A stretch of 64,000 nucleotides of DNA from Chitinophagaceae bacterium. GTDB taxonomy: Bacteria; Bacteroidota; Bacteroidia; Chitinophagales; Chitinophagaceae. A program made the translations under genes and the position numbers. Numbering within the stretch: the stretch's first letter is position 1; every line of letters begins with the position of its first letter. Positions 43,659-52,992 of this stretch are shown one piece after another. A model generated the notes under the pieces. The model did no database searches and had not been told where the DNA came from. It worked only from the letters and a program-made list of their open reading frames with translations. The DNA is taken from the NCBI GenBank assembly GCA_003168265.1, contig PMSV01000024.1, positions 1-64,000 of the forward strand, in the 5' to 3' direction.

Positions 43659-45026
43659 TTAAAGCAATTTCCCGCGCATCACCACATAGGCAATCGAGAA
43701 ATAAATTATTAGTCCGGTAACATCCACCAGGGTGGCTACGAAGGGGGCTGAGGAAGCAGCCGGATCGGCTCCTAACTTTTTAAGGATTATTGGCAGCATT
43801 GACCCCGAAAGGGTTCCCCAGAGAACGACCCCGATCAGTGCAAAAAAAACGGTAAGGGCTACATAGATCCAATCTTTTCCTCCATAATCGTACCAGTGCA
43901 AATGTTGCCAGATAGCGATCCGTAGGAGCCCGACTACACCTAAGATGGCTCCCAGCACAAAACCGGATAATATTTCCTTTCGCATCACACGCCACCAATC
44001 ACTGAACCCGATTTCTCCAAGAGCCATCGATCGGATAATGATCGAAGAGGCCTGAGAACCCGAATTACCCCCGCTTGAAATGATAAGCGGAATGAATAAA
44101 GCGAGTACGGTCGCCTGGTTGATCTCATCTGCAAAATGTCCCATGGCAGTGGCAGTGAGCATTTCTCCCAAAAACAAAATGACCAGCCATCCGGCGCGCT
44201 TGCGGATCAGGTTTAGGAAGGGGATGGTGGTATAAGGTTCGTCGAGCGCCTCGGAGCCCCCGATTTTCTGGAATTCTTTTGTATCTTCTTTTTCGGAAAG
44301 TATTAGTACATCATCCAGCGTGACTATGCCTAGCAATACACCGTTGTTATCTGTTACGGGAAGCGCGTACCTGCTATTGTCCCGAAAAAACCGGATGGCT
44401 TCTTTCTGGGCATGGTAGGCGTTAAGCGCAATAAATTGGTAATCCATGATCTGCTCCACCAGCATAGTCGGATCCACAACCAGAAAGTCCTTTATATTGA
44501 TATCATCGATCAACACCCCCTGTTCGTCAATGACAAAGAGAAAGTTCAGTGTTTCGGTTGCCCTTCCCCTTTGTTTGATCAGGTCCAGCACCTGTTGTAC
44601 GGTATCTTTTTTATCGATGGCAACATAATCGGGGGTCATCAACCTGCCTACGGATCCGGCCGGGTATCCTAGTAATTCAAGGGTTTCAGCCCTCGCTTCA
44701 GGATCCAGGCTTTTCAACAATTCCTTTACCGCATTGCCGGGTAATAAAGAAAGGAAGGCCGTTCGGTCATCGGGCCTCAGATTAGTGAGCAGTTCTGCGG
44801 CTTTTTGCTCAGGCAGAGAATTGATGATGATCTCCTGTTTCTTTTTTCTCAGGAATTTGAATGCCCGCGCTGCCTGTATGGGATCGAGATGCTGGAATAG
44901 CTTGACCGCCCATTTGGTATTGCGGTTGGTGAAATCAGCAATATCTTTTGGAGATAGTTTTTTCAGTTTGACAAAATCGGTGATTTTGTTATGCTGTAAC
45001 AGGTTCTTGATATCATTCAGGTTCAT
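43659..45026 (-). CDS. mgtE: Magnesium transporter MgtE
   Basis: A 455-residue Mg2+ channel. The N-terminal superhelical domain (about 1-130) is followed by two CBS domains (SVGRLMTPDYVAIDKKDTVQQVLDLI and YALPVTDNNGVLLGIVTLDD), the plug helix and five transmembrane helices with the pore motif PLIISSGGNSGSQASSI. CBS domains sense cytosolic Mg2+ and close the pore. Length is normal for the family. It is a single gene. Confidence 0.95.
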   Translation of the reverse strand: MNLNDIKNLLQHNKITDFVKLKKLSPKDIADFTNRNTKWAVKLFQHLDPIQAARAFKFLRKKKQEIIINSLPEQKAAELLTNLRPDDRTAFLSLLPGNAVKELLKSLDPEARAETLELLGYPAGSVGRLMTPDYVAIDKKDTVQQVLDLIKQRGRATETLNFLFVIDEQGVLIDDINIKDFLVVDPTMLVEQIMDYQFIALNAYHAQKEAIRFFRDNSRYALPVTDNNGVLLGIVTLDDVLILSEKEDTKEFQKIGGSEALDEPYTTIPFLNLIRKRAGWLVILFLGEMLTATAMGHFADEINQATVLALFIPLIISSGGNSGSQASSIIIRSMALGEIGFSDWWRVMRKEILSGFVLGAILGVVGLLRIAIWQHLHWYDYGGKDWIYVALTVFFALIGVVLWGTLSGSMLPIILKKLGADPAASSAPFVATLVDVTGLIIYFSIAYVVMRGKLL

Positions 45027-45097
45027 AACGGATCATTGAGCCCGAAAATTTAAGAATTAATGAGGAAAACACAGAATTTGAGCGAAAGAAGAAATAG

Positions 45098-46171
45098 TTA
45101 TAATTGCTCGTAGAGCCTTCTTAATTTCTCCCTGGTTACCTTTTTTTCCCAATCCTTTCCAAGCGCATTTTCCCAAAGCGGCTTCATGCCCAGGGAGACA
45201 TTGATCATCGTATCGAATTGTTCATCGTTCAACCCCCGGGTGATTCCCTGCGGGATTTCAATTTTGTTTTTTTCAACCATTTTCCTGAATTCATTTACGG
45301 CTTCCGGGTAATAAGCTTCCAATTTGTCGAAAACGATGCAATTCCCGATCCCATGCTTTGTTCCAAGCAAATAACCCAGGCCGTAGCTGACCGCATGAGC
45401 CACTCCCACTTGTGAATAGGCGATGCTCATGCCCCCGGCATAGGAAGCCATCATGAGGGATTCGTCGCTCCCTTCATCCCAATGGTCCTTGTGAAGGAAT
45501 ACCTGCTGACAGATCGCAAGCGCTTTTTCCCCATAAGATTTGCTGAATTCATTGAGATAGGTACCCTGAAGGCTTTCGATGCAGTGGATATAGCAATCCA
45601 TCCCGGTATAAAATCGCTGGTTTACCGGTGCTCCTGCAATTAGTTCAGGATCGAGCAGGATCTGATTGAATGGCGTGAAATCCGAATTCATCCCGAGCTT
45701 TTTGGCAGGACCCGTAAGCACTGTAGTCCTTGAAACCTCGGCTCCGGTTCCGCTCAGGGTAGGAATACCTGCCTTATAGACTCCCGGGTTTTTCACGAGG
45801 TCCCATCCCTGATAATCGGCGGAAGACCCGGGATTGGTCATCATCATTGAGACGGCTTTTGCGAGGTCCATGGCGGAGCCGCCGCCAATTCCAATGATAC
45901 CGCTCACTTGGCCGAATTCATTTTTCAGCCCCGTTGCGATCAGGTCGACATAAGTGGTTTTCGGCTCATGGCTTACATCCACAAAAATCAGCTTATCACT
46001 GGATTTCAATGGAATCCTGGTGGAAAGGGGCTTGTTTTCAAAAAAATGATCCAGAAGAAATACCATCGGAGTCCCATCTTTCCGATGGGGTTGAAGAATT
46101 TCCTCCAGTTGGTCAAAACACCCCCGGCCATAAACTACATAATCCACCATTCGAAAATTCCTGAATTTCAT
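45098..46171 (-). CDS. kdnB: 3-deoxy-alpha-D-manno-octulosonate 8-oxidase KdnB (iron-containing alcohol dehydrogenase)
   Basis: A 357-residue group III-type metal-dependent alcohol dehydrogenase. The start KFRNFRMVDYVVYGRGCFDQL is close to KdnB proteins, which oxidise Kdo at C8 so that the aminotransferase KdnA can make 8-amino-Kdo (Kdo8N). Nucleotide binding: GIGGGSAMDLAKA; metal ligands: Asp and His in GMDCYIHCIE and His pair in AHAVSYGLGYLLGTKHGIGN. kdsB, which activates Kdo or Kdo8N with CTP, lies 1.6 kb away on the same strand. kdnA is not in the window. A TACTTTTG -7 box (46190-46197) lies 18 nt before the start. Confidence 0.88.
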   Translation of the reverse strand: MKFRNFRMVDYVVYGRGCFDQLEEILQPHRKDGTPMVFLLDHFFENKPLSTRIPLKSSDKLIFVDVSHEPKTTYVDLIATGLKNEFGQVSGIIGIGGGSAMDLAKAVSMMMTNPGSSADYQGWDLVKNPGVYKAGIPTLSGTGAEVSRTTVLTGPAKKLGMNSDFTPFNQILLDPELIAGAPVNQRFYTGMDCYIHCIESLQGTYLNEFSKSYGEKALAICQQVFLHKDHWDEGSDESLMMASYAGGMSIAYSQVGVAHAVSYGLGYLLGTKHGIGNCIVFDKLEAYYPEAVNEFRKMVEKNKIEIPQGITRGLNDEQFDTMINVSLGMKPLWENALGKDWEKKVTREKLRRLYEQL

Positions 46172-46189
46172 GATTTTCTAATTTTCCCG

Positions 46190-46197
46190 CAAAAGTA
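46190..46197 (-). promoter_or_regulatory. -7 promoter element of kdnB
   Basis: TACTTTTG on the reverse strand matches TAnnTTTG and ends 18 nt before the kdnB start codon. Confidence 0.5.
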
Positions 46198-46262
46198 CTG
46201 CAATAGAGGAAACTGCTCAAGTCGGGGCTTTGCGAAAAATAGCGTAAATTACTCCATGTGGC

Positions 46263-47795
46263 ATGAAAAGGTTTCTGAAATATTTCCTTCTGCCGGGTTG
46301 CTTTTCCGGACTCCATCTATCCTTTTCACAGTATGTCCTCTATTCCCCGTCCATTATAGTCAGGGAACCGGTTCGTCCCGAAATAGCGGGAGAAACTGCA
46401 AATCATTACTGGTTGCTTAGGGAAAAGCCCGCAAAGCCAAAGGAAGGCATCCAGCAAAGTTTCCAGGTCTATACTAAGGAATTGAAATGGACCCAGGATA
46501 TCGAAACCAAAAGACTGACTGAACAAACCATCAAAGTCTATCTCGTTCCAGGCACTGACTTTTTTGACCGAATCCTGCTGAATAGCGGTCAGGGTTCGAC
46601 GGGAATCAGATTGCAACGTTTTTCTGAAGATGGTTCGGCCCTGAATGAAGACAGGCAGGTGGCTCAGTTGCATTTTGAGTCGGCTTCGGATCATTTTTTA
46701 ATATGCAGATCTGCAAATAAAGGCAAGATCCTGCTTCTTTGTTTCGAACCGGTTTCCGGATCGGCGCCGGCCATACATAGCCTTTTGTTTGATGCGAATT
46801 GGAATCTGATTAGTTCGGAGACCTACCGTTCCTCCATGTTCAGCCAACCCATGATCCAGGATGATTTCTGTTCCTATCCGGTAGAATCCTTTAACAGCTT
46901 TCCGCTTCAACTTGCCGATGACGGACAATGGCTGATGCTGGCCCCTTCCCGAATAGACGGCCAGTTCATTTTATATGATTTTTCTCCGGAAAGCAATGGA
47001 TTTTCCTTTTGCGGCATAAAAATGCCGGAAGCCGCGCAACTGGAAGACCTCGGATTGTCCATAAACAATGAGCTTAAAAAAGCCTCTGCAGGATTGCTTT
47101 CCCGTTTTTATTACCATGCCTGGAAAATCGTTCAGGTCCTGGATTACTCAATGGAAAATAACCGCTTTGATTTTGATACTGCTTATCGGATCAATACGCT
47201 TCCGGGAAACAGATTCAAGGCAGAGAACCTGGTAAAAGAACTTTTTGTTCCAGTGCCCAAAGGCGGATTCCTGCTATTGCGCGAATATGGGAGATCCTAT
47301 CAAAGCCCTTATGAGGAGCTGGCCCAAAACCCGGTGCTTTTTTTTACCGGAAATGCAGATAATGGGTACAATCTGCAGCATAACAGTGAAGGATATCTTA
47401 AGCAAAAGGGATTAACTGCGCTTGCCGGGCAATTCAGCCGGGGAGACCTTTCCATTTTTTATTTCCCATCTGACAGGACGGACAGTAGCTGGAGCGCATT
47501 GATCCGCAAGGCGCAAACCACCGAAATGAATTCCCCAAACCTTTCCTATTCGATTTTTCCTGAATTGGGCAAAATGGTCTTGCTGTATAATCAATTTAGG
47601 GATAACCGGGGAAATCAATTCGGAAGTTCTTCGATCCTCGATGACCAGGGCAATCTAATCGAGGACGCCGGCGTCGTTTACTGGAAATACAATATCCTGC
47701 TCGATTTTCAGCGAGCCCGGCAGATCAGCGAAAAAGAGTTGGCGGTTCCTTATCTTGATAAACAGAGAAAGGGATTCGCGATTATTCGTTTTTGA
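46263..47795 (+). CDS. Secreted protein of unknown function, beta-rich
   Basis: A 510-residue protein with a signal peptide (MKRFLKYFLLPGCFSGLHLSFSQ) and a beta-rich mature part that might be a beta-propeller, judged from repeated strands such as FDANWNLISSETYRSSMFS and VFVPVPKGGFLLLREYG-like motifs. No catalytic motif was recognised. It sits between kdnB and kdsB on the opposite strand and overlaps the end of kdsB by 14 nt. Such large secreted proteins are common in Bacteroidota. Confidence 0.55.
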   Translation: MKRFLKYFLLPGCFSGLHLSFSQYVLYSPSIIVREPVRPEIAGETANHYWLLREKPAKPKEGIQQSFQVYTKELKWTQDIETKRLTEQTIKVYLVPGTDFFDRILLNSGQGSTGIRLQRFSEDGSALNEDRQVAQLHFESASDHFLICRSANKGKILLLCFEPVSGSAPAIHSLLFDANWNLISSETYRSSMFSQPMIQDDFCSYPVESFNSFPLQLADDGQWLMLAPSRIDGQFILYDFSPESNGFSFCGIKMPEAAQLEDLGLSINNELKKASAGLLSRFYYHAWKIVQVLDYSMENNRFDFDTAYRINTLPGNRFKAENLVKELFVPVPKGGFLLLREYGRSYQSPYEELAQNPVLFFTGNADNGYNLQHNSEGYLKQKGLTALAGQFSRGDLSIFYFPSDRTDSSWSALIRKAQTTEMNSPNLSYSIFPELGKMVLLYNQFRDNRGNQFGSSSILDDQGNLIEDAGVVYWKYNILLDFQRARQISEKELAVPYLDKQRKGFAIIRF

Positions 47796-48516
47796 GTAAT
47801 TTTTCAGCACGAATCAGGTCTTCATGCGTGTCGATCTCCACACCCATATATTCCGTAATTACCATCCGGATAGGAATTCCGGATTCCAGGTAGCGAAGAC
47901 ATTCAATTTTCTCGGCTTTTTCCAGAGGAGTCATTGGCAGGTAATAATAATCAAGCAAAGCCTGTTTACGGAAAGCATATACACCGATATGTTCGTAATA
48001 ATTAAAGGCAGTCTCCTGATTTCGGGGGTAAGGGATAATACTGCGGCTGAAAAATAGTGCATTCATTTTGCGGTCGACGACGACCTTTACATAGTTGGGA
48101 TCTTCAATTTGTTTTTGATCATTCAGTTTTTGCATAAGCGATGCAACCCTAACCTGATCGCCGCCTTCTTTTATAAATTCCTCCAGCAATAAGCAAAGCG
48201 GCTCCCTGCGGACAAAGGGTTCGTCCCCCTGGATATTTACAATAATGTCGACATCGAGGTCTTCCACTGCTTCGGCGATCCGGTCGCTGCCGCTCTCGTG
48301 ATTTTTTTTGCTACGGATGGCCCTTCCTCCATGTGAAACGATTTCCTCGTAAATGATCTCACTGTCTGTAACTACCACGACTTCCCCGAAAAGGCCGGTG
48401 GCTTTCGCATTTTCATAGGTATGCCTTATGACGGTCTTTTCTCCCAGCAGTTGCATGAGTTTTGCCGGAAATCGGGTGGCCGCATAGCGGGCGGGAATCA
48501 TGGCAATAATTTTCAT
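47782..48516 (-). CDS. kdsB: CMP-Kdo synthetase (3-deoxy-manno-octulosonate cytidylyltransferase)
   Basis: A 244-residue KdsB that activates Kdo, or 8-amino-Kdo when KdnAB are present, as the CMP sugar for LPS. Signatures: IAMIPARYAATRFPAKLM (nucleotide-binding N-terminus), VVVVTDSEIIYEEIVSHGG, VNIQGDEPF, the SRSIIPYPR stretch, and GVEIDTHEDLIRAEKL at the end. Length is normal. It is preceded by an approximately 80-nt sequence also found upstream of an S41 peptidase gene. kdnB nearby suggests a role in Kdo8N LPS. Confidence 0.96.
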   Translation of the reverse strand: MKIIAMIPARYAATRFPAKLMQLLGEKTVIRHTYENAKATGLFGEVVVVTDSEIIYEEIVSHGGRAIRSKKNHESGSDRIAEAVEDLDVDIIVNIQGDEPFVRREPLCLLLEEFIKEGGDQVRVASLMQKLNDQKQIEDPNYVKVVVDRKMNALFFSRSIIPYPRNQETAFNYYEHIGVYAFRKQALLDYYYLPMTPLEKAEKIECLRYLESGIPIRMVITEYMGVEIDTHEDLIRAEKLLKNE

Positions 48517-48530
48517 CTTTTTAGTTTCTT

Positions 48531-48612
48531 GTTTTCTCTTTTTGCCAGATGGAACCTCGCATATTCATCTCCCTGTTTTTAGCCAAATTGATACTGCCCG
48601 GTTTCATCTTCT
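48531..48612 (-). repeat. Roughly 80-nt repeat copy A, upstream of kdsB
   Basis: This segment matches 58591-58672 at most positions. Both contain TTTGCCAGATGGAACCTCGC on the + strand, and end CGGTTTCAT. It lies in the 5' leader of kdsB. On the reverse strand both copies can encode a short peptide containing RGSIWQ, preceded by ATGAAT. It may be a transcribed regulatory leader, small peptide gene or mobile relic. Confidence 0.55.
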
Positions 48613-48750
48613 TAATTTGCCGACTAAATTAATGGATCTGTTTTCAAAAGCGGCAAAGGATTCAAAACCTTGATTGCCAAGCCAAATTTTTTTCTATATT
48701 TAGTGACTATAACAATTGCCTGCCATAATAGCCAAGCGCAAACTGTTATT

Positions 48751-50199
48751 ATGCAAACCAGTGAACTGCTCAATAATTATCACGTCGATTCCCATACCTG
48801 GGATGAAATGTATCTCAATGAATCCGTAAGGGAACAATACCGGGGAGTAGTGGAATTCATGCAGCGACTGAGCATAGAAGAGCTCAATAAGAAGGAAGAA
48901 CTGGCCAAAGGACTCTTCATGAGCCAGGGTGTCACCTTTACAGTCTATAGCAGCGGGGAAGGCATTGAAAAAATATTCCCTTTCGATATCATCCCAAGGA
49001 TCATTACGGCGACGGAATGGAAGTTTATTGAAGAAGGGATCAAACAAAGGCTGAAGGCCCTGAATCTCTTTCTTAAAGATGTCTATAACGAACAATTCAT
49101 CATCCAGGATGGTATCGTTCCTGCGGAAATGATTTATAGCTGCCCTCATTACCTGAGGGAAATGTACCGTTTTCCAGTTCCCTACGATATTTACGTGCAT
49201 ATTGCCGGAATTGATTTGATCCGTAATTATGACGGGTCATTCTATATACTGGAGGATAACCTCCGCACTCCCAGCGGAGTGAGCTATATGCTGGAGAACA
49301 GGGAGATTACCAAGAGGCTTTTTCCGGACCTGCTTCCCAAAAACAATGTGCGTGCAGTGACCGAATACCCTAATATTCTTCACCGTAACCTTGTTTCACT
49401 TTCTCCCAGGCGAATTTCCAAACCGACGATCGTTGTACTGAGCCCCGGGATTTACAATTCGGCCTATTTCGAACATACAACTCTTGCCCGCCTGATGGGG
49501 GTGGAACTGGTGGAAGGAAGGGATCTAGTGGTAGACAATCACAAGGTCTATATGAAGACAACGGCCGGCCTGCATCAGGTGGATGTGATTTATCGCCGTG
49601 TGGACGATGAATTCCTGGATCCGCTGATGTTCAACGGCAGCAGCATGCTCGGCGTATCCGGGATCATGAACGCTTATCGCAAGGGGAATGTAGCGATCGT
49701 CAATGCCATTGGCAATGGAGTGGCGGACGACAAGGCGATTTACACCTACGTTCCGCAAATGATCAGGTATTACCTGAACGAGGAGCCCATCCTGAAAAAT
49801 GTCCCGACTTTCCAGCTCGGGCATGATGAACAGAGAGAGGAGGTCTTCGCAAATATGCACAAAATGGTGATCAAGAAAACTAATGAAAGCGGGGGATATG
49901 GGATGTTGATGGGTCATGTGGCCAGCGAGAGGGAGATGGAATTATATAAAGAGCAGATCTTAATAAATCCGAGGCAATTCATCGCCCAGCCCATCATCAG
50001 CCTTTCCTCCTCCCCCTGTTATATGAATGGAAAACTAGTGCCCCGAAGGGTAGACCTTCGGCCTTATGCGCTCTGTGGACCCGAGGGGATCGAGATCGTT
50101 CCCGGCGGATTGACCAGGGTGGCGCTGAAAGAAGGTTCTTTAGTGGTGAATTCCTCCCAGGGCGGGGGTAGTAAGGACACCTGGGTGCTGGCTATTTGA
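48751..50199 (+). CDS. Circularly permuted type 2 ATP-grasp protein
   Basis: A 482-residue protein starting at ATG 48751 (MQTSELLNNYHVDSHTWDEM); the frame can be read upstream to 48670 but that part does not match the family. It carries the circularly permuted ATP-grasp fold (DUF404/407): YRGVVEFMQRLSIEELNKKEE, GVTFTVYSSGEGIEKIFPFD, GSFYILEDNLRTPSGVSYMLENREI and ...RKGNVAIVNAIGNGVADDKAIYTYVPQMI, with C-terminal SLSSSPCYMNGKLVPRRVDLRPYA. It heads a three-gene cluster with an alpha-E protein and a transglutaminase, an arrangement conserved in many bacteria and thought to make or modify a peptide-like product. Confidence 0.92.
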   Translation: MQTSELLNNYHVDSHTWDEMYLNESVREQYRGVVEFMQRLSIEELNKKEELAKGLFMSQGVTFTVYSSGEGIEKIFPFDIIPRIITATEWKFIEEGIKQRLKALNLFLKDVYNEQFIIQDGIVPAEMIYSCPHYLREMYRFPVPYDIYVHIAGIDLIRNYDGSFYILEDNLRTPSGVSYMLENREITKRLFPDLLPKNNVRAVTEYPNILHRNLVSLSPRRISKPTIVVLSPGIYNSAYFEHTTLARLMGVELVEGRDLVVDNHKVYMKTTAGLHQVDVIYRRVDDEFLDPLMFNGSSMLGVSGIMNAYRKGNVAIVNAIGNGVADDKAIYTYVPQMIRYYLNEEPILKNVPTFQLGHDEQREEVFANMHKMVIKKTNESGGYGMLMGHVASEREMELYKEQILINPRQFIAQPIISLSSSPCYMNGKLVPRRVDLRPYALCGPEGIEIVPGGLTRVALKEGSLVVNSSQGGGSKDTWVLAI

Positions 50200-50219
50200 G
50201 ACAGTTAAAATAAATAATA

Positions 50220-51152
50220 ATGCTGAGCCGGGTAGCTGATAGTCTATATTGGATGAGCCGTTATCTTGAACGTACGGATGGTATCCTCCGCATGCTGAAA
50301 ATGAATTATGCTTCGTCCCAGGACGATCTGGGAGAGTTTTCCTGGAAGCCGGTACTTCAGATCTTCACTTATATGAATGAGGGAGAGGCGAATGCTATAG
50401 CGTTCCAATCCAGAGCCGTTTTGCAATACATGGTTACCGAAAGAGAAAACCCCAATTCCGTTTTCAACATAGTTACCCATGCCAGGGAAAATGCCCGCAG
50501 TATTCAGGATCATATCACCAAGGAAATGTGGCAATGCCTGAACGATTATTATCATGCGGTCAGGAACGAACATTTATTGATCCGGTTAGAAAGGGAGGAT
50601 CCGATCTCCGTATTGGATGTTCTGATCAAGCATGGCTTGCTTTATTACGGTACGACGGATATTACGATGGCCAGGGGAGAGAGTTATGTTTTTCTGACAA
50701 TGGGAAAATTCCTGGAAAGGGCCCTGCAGTCGGCCGATATCCTGGATGTGAAATTCAGCGATGTGAATTTTGATTTTTCCAAAACGGATACCACTTACTG
50801 GAAATACCTGCTTTTGTCCATATCCGGTTACGAATTGTATCTGAAAACTTACCGGAGTGGTTTTGAACCCAGAAAAGTGGTTGAGCAAATCGTATTGAAT
50901 GATAATTTTCCCCGCTCCGTTAAATATTCGATCAACCGCCTGCATGGGTATTTTGAACGGATACGCAATCAGGGGAATACAAAGGCCAATGAAAAAATGC
51001 AATTTATGATCGGCAGGCTCAGAAGCCATATCAATTATTCTACAGTGGAAATGATCGAAGAAGAGGGATTGCACCTTTATTTGCTGAGAGTAAAAAAAGA
51101 ATTAAGAGATATTGCCAATGCACTGAATCAATATTATTTTGCCTATTCTTAA
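50220..51152 (+). CDS. Alpha-E domain protein (DUF403)
   Basis: A 310-residue helical protein starting MLSRVADSLYWMSRYLERTDG, a near-perfect alpha-E beginning. It continues with AFQSRAVLQYMVTERENPNSVFNIVTHARENARSIQDHITKEMWQCLN. Alpha-E proteins are encoded with circularly permuted ATP-grasp and transglutaminase-like proteins; their biochemical role is unknown. It begins 20 nt after the ATP-grasp gene and ends 9 nt before the transglutaminase gene, so the three form one operon. Confidence 0.93.
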   Translation: MLSRVADSLYWMSRYLERTDGILRMLKMNYASSQDDLGEFSWKPVLQIFTYMNEGEANAIAFQSRAVLQYMVTERENPNSVFNIVTHARENARSIQDHITKEMWQCLNDYYHAVRNEHLLIRLEREDPISVLDVLIKHGLLYYGTTDITMARGESYVFLTMGKFLERALQSADILDVKFSDVNFDFSKTDTTYWKYLLLSISGYELYLKTYRSGFEPRKVVEQIVLNDNFPRSVKYSINRLHGYFERIRNQGNTKANEKMQFMIGRLRSHINYSTVEMIEEEGLHLYLLRVKKELRDIANALNQYYFAYS

Positions 51153-51161
51153 ATAAATCAG

Positions 51162-52121
51162 ATGCCAAAATTCAAAATCCATCACGTTACCCGTTATAAT
51201 TACGAAACTCCTGTGAGAGACAGCGCCAACCAGATCCTTCTTTTTCCCATTCAGGACGATTTTCAACAGGTATTGAAACAGGATTTGCATATTACGGGGG
51301 AACCTATGGTGGATATATATAAGGATTTTTATGGCAACGAAGTGGGATCTTTCATGAATGCCGAACCCCATTTGGAACTGGTGATCGATTCCAAACTGGA
51401 AGTCATTACCAGGGGAAATCATGAACCAGCGGATGACCAGCCGGCTGAGATCCAGTGGGCCGAGTTGCATAAGATCAGGTCCCAATTCCCCTATATAGAT
51501 TTTCTGAAGCAGGAGCAATTTTCTTCTTTGGGGGAAGTGACCCGCATAATAGGAGAAATGGACCTCCGGTCCTTAACCCCTTATCAGACCGGTAAAAAGC
51601 TGAACGATTATATCTTCACCCATTTCCAATACATCAAGGGTATTACCAGTGTAGAAACTACGCTTGAAGAGGTCTGGAATCTGAAAGCAGGGGTTTGCCA
51701 GGATTTTGCCCATTTATTGCTGGTGATGCTTAGAAAGATCGAAATTCCTGCCCGCTACGTAAGCGGTTATGTTTGTCCCAATAAGAGCGGCATGCGTGGT
51801 GAAGGCGCTACTCATGCCTGGGTGGAAGCTTATATTCCATTTTACGGTTGGCTCGGTTTTGATCCCACCAATAATTGCAATGTAAACGGTATGCATGTCA
51901 GGCTGGCCGTGGGCAGGAGTTTCAGCAATTGCTCCCCTGTAAAGGGTACCTATAAAGGCACTTCGAGCCATACCCTCGAAGTGGGAGTTTCCGTTTCCTA
52001 TGAAGATGGCCGGACCAGCGAAGAACCCTCCGCCGTGCTGGCTGCTCAACCAAAAAATGCAAACGGCGAGCAGGAGAATTCCTATCGCAGGTACATGGAA
52101 ATGATACAGCAGCAACAATAA
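51162..52121 (+). CDS. Transglutaminase-like cysteine protease-fold protein
   Basis: A 319-residue protein with an N-terminal bacterial transglutaminase-like domain (about 1-85: FKIHHVTRYNYETPVRDSANQI) and a transglutaminase core. The catalytic triad is visible: Cys179 in GVCQDFAHL, His218 in THAWVEAY and Asp234 in GFDPTNN. The C-terminal tail is low-complexity and Gln-rich. It is the last gene of the ATP-grasp/alpha-E operon; the group may produce and crosslink or cleave an unknown peptide (inference from conserved context). Confidence 0.93.
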   Translation: MPKFKIHHVTRYNYETPVRDSANQILLFPIQDDFQQVLKQDLHITGEPMVDIYKDFYGNEVGSFMNAEPHLELVIDSKLEVITRGNHEPADDQPAEIQWAELHKIRSQFPYIDFLKQEQFSSLGEVTRIIGEMDLRSLTPYQTGKKLNDYIFTHFQYIKGITSVETTLEEVWNLKAGVCQDFAHLLLVMLRKIEIPARYVSGYVCPNKSGMRGEGATHAWVEAYIPFYGWLGFDPTNNCNVNGMHVRLAVGRSFSNCSPVKGTYKGTSSHTLEVGVSVSYEDGRTSEEPSAVLAAQPKNANGEQENSYRRYMEMIQQQQ

Positions 52122-52964
52122 TTATTTTTTACCGCTGAATTTGCCACCAACAGGCGGCCTGTAAGGATCAAAGGGGATGCTTAACAATTTTCTAAGATCA
52201 TTATGGTCTGTTTCTTCCGGGTAAATATCAATTCCGTATATTAATTCATCTTTTGGGACCTGTGCGTAGGTTTTAAAAATACGATCCCAAAAAGAAAAAA
52301 TATTTCCATAATTGGTATCGGTCAGAGGCTGGGCATAATGGTGGTGAACTTTATGCAAGTCCGGTGAAACGATCACAAGGGATAGAATGCTGTCAAGCCA
52401 TTTCGGAAGAGAAATATTCGCATGGTTGAATTGAGAAAGGAGCACAGAAAGGGATTGATAAAGAAATACGAGCCACATCGGAGTACCGGAGACCAGCACC
52501 GCAATCAAAGTAAAGACGGCCCGAAAAACGCTTTCTCCAGGATGGTGACGATTGGCGGTGGTGGCATCGACCCATAAATCCGCATGATGGATGATATGGA
52601 ATTTCCACATCCACTTCACCTGATGCTCGATCCAATGAATCAACCAGGCGCCTATGAGATCCAGGATCATCAGCCCTGCAATCAGAAACAACCAGCCTGG
52701 AAGGGGAATAAGCCAAAGCAATCCCCAATGCCGCTGAAAAGCAAAATCACTGGACTTTACGATCAGCAGGGCAAAAATTAAGTTGATGAGGATGGTCGTG
52801 AAAGTAAAAAACAAATTGAGCCCGGCATGTCTTATTTTTTTATAGCGGAACCTGAAAAGAGGGATCAGTCCTTCAAGGATCCAGAAAAAAACCAGACCGC
52901 CTGCGATGATCAGGGTCCTTTGCCAGGACTGAATATTTGTAAAAAAATGCGTCAGGTAATGCAT
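52122..52964 (-). CDS. Sterol desaturase / fatty acid hydroxylase superfamily membrane protein
   Basis: A 280-residue membrane protein with four or more helices and the histidine clusters of the non-heme di-iron family: HWIEHQ, HIIHHAD, NRHH and, later, VHHHYAQP. It probably hydroxylates or desaturates a lipid. I chose ATG 52964 (MHYLTHFFTNIQSWQRT), because the upstream ATG 53012 would overlap the DUF2007 gene by 20 nt; that start remains possible. It is downstream of the DUF2007 gene on the same strand. Confidence 0.88.
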   Translation of the reverse strand: MHYLTHFFTNIQSWQRTLIIAGGLVFFWILEGLIPLFRFRYKKIRHAGLNLFFTFTTILINLIFALLIVKSSDFAFQRHWGLLWLIPLPGWLFLIAGLMILDLIGAWLIHWIEHQVKWMWKFHIIHHADLWVDATTANRHHPGESVFRAVFTLIAVLVSGTPMWLVFLYQSLSVLLSQFNHANISLPKWLDSILSLVIVSPDLHKVHHHYAQPLTDTNYGNIFSFWDRIFKTYAQVPKDELIYGIDIYPEETDHNDLRKLLSIPFDPYRPPVGGKFSGKK

Positions 52965-52992
52965 AAGGAATCCCTGTAAGTTAATACAATCC

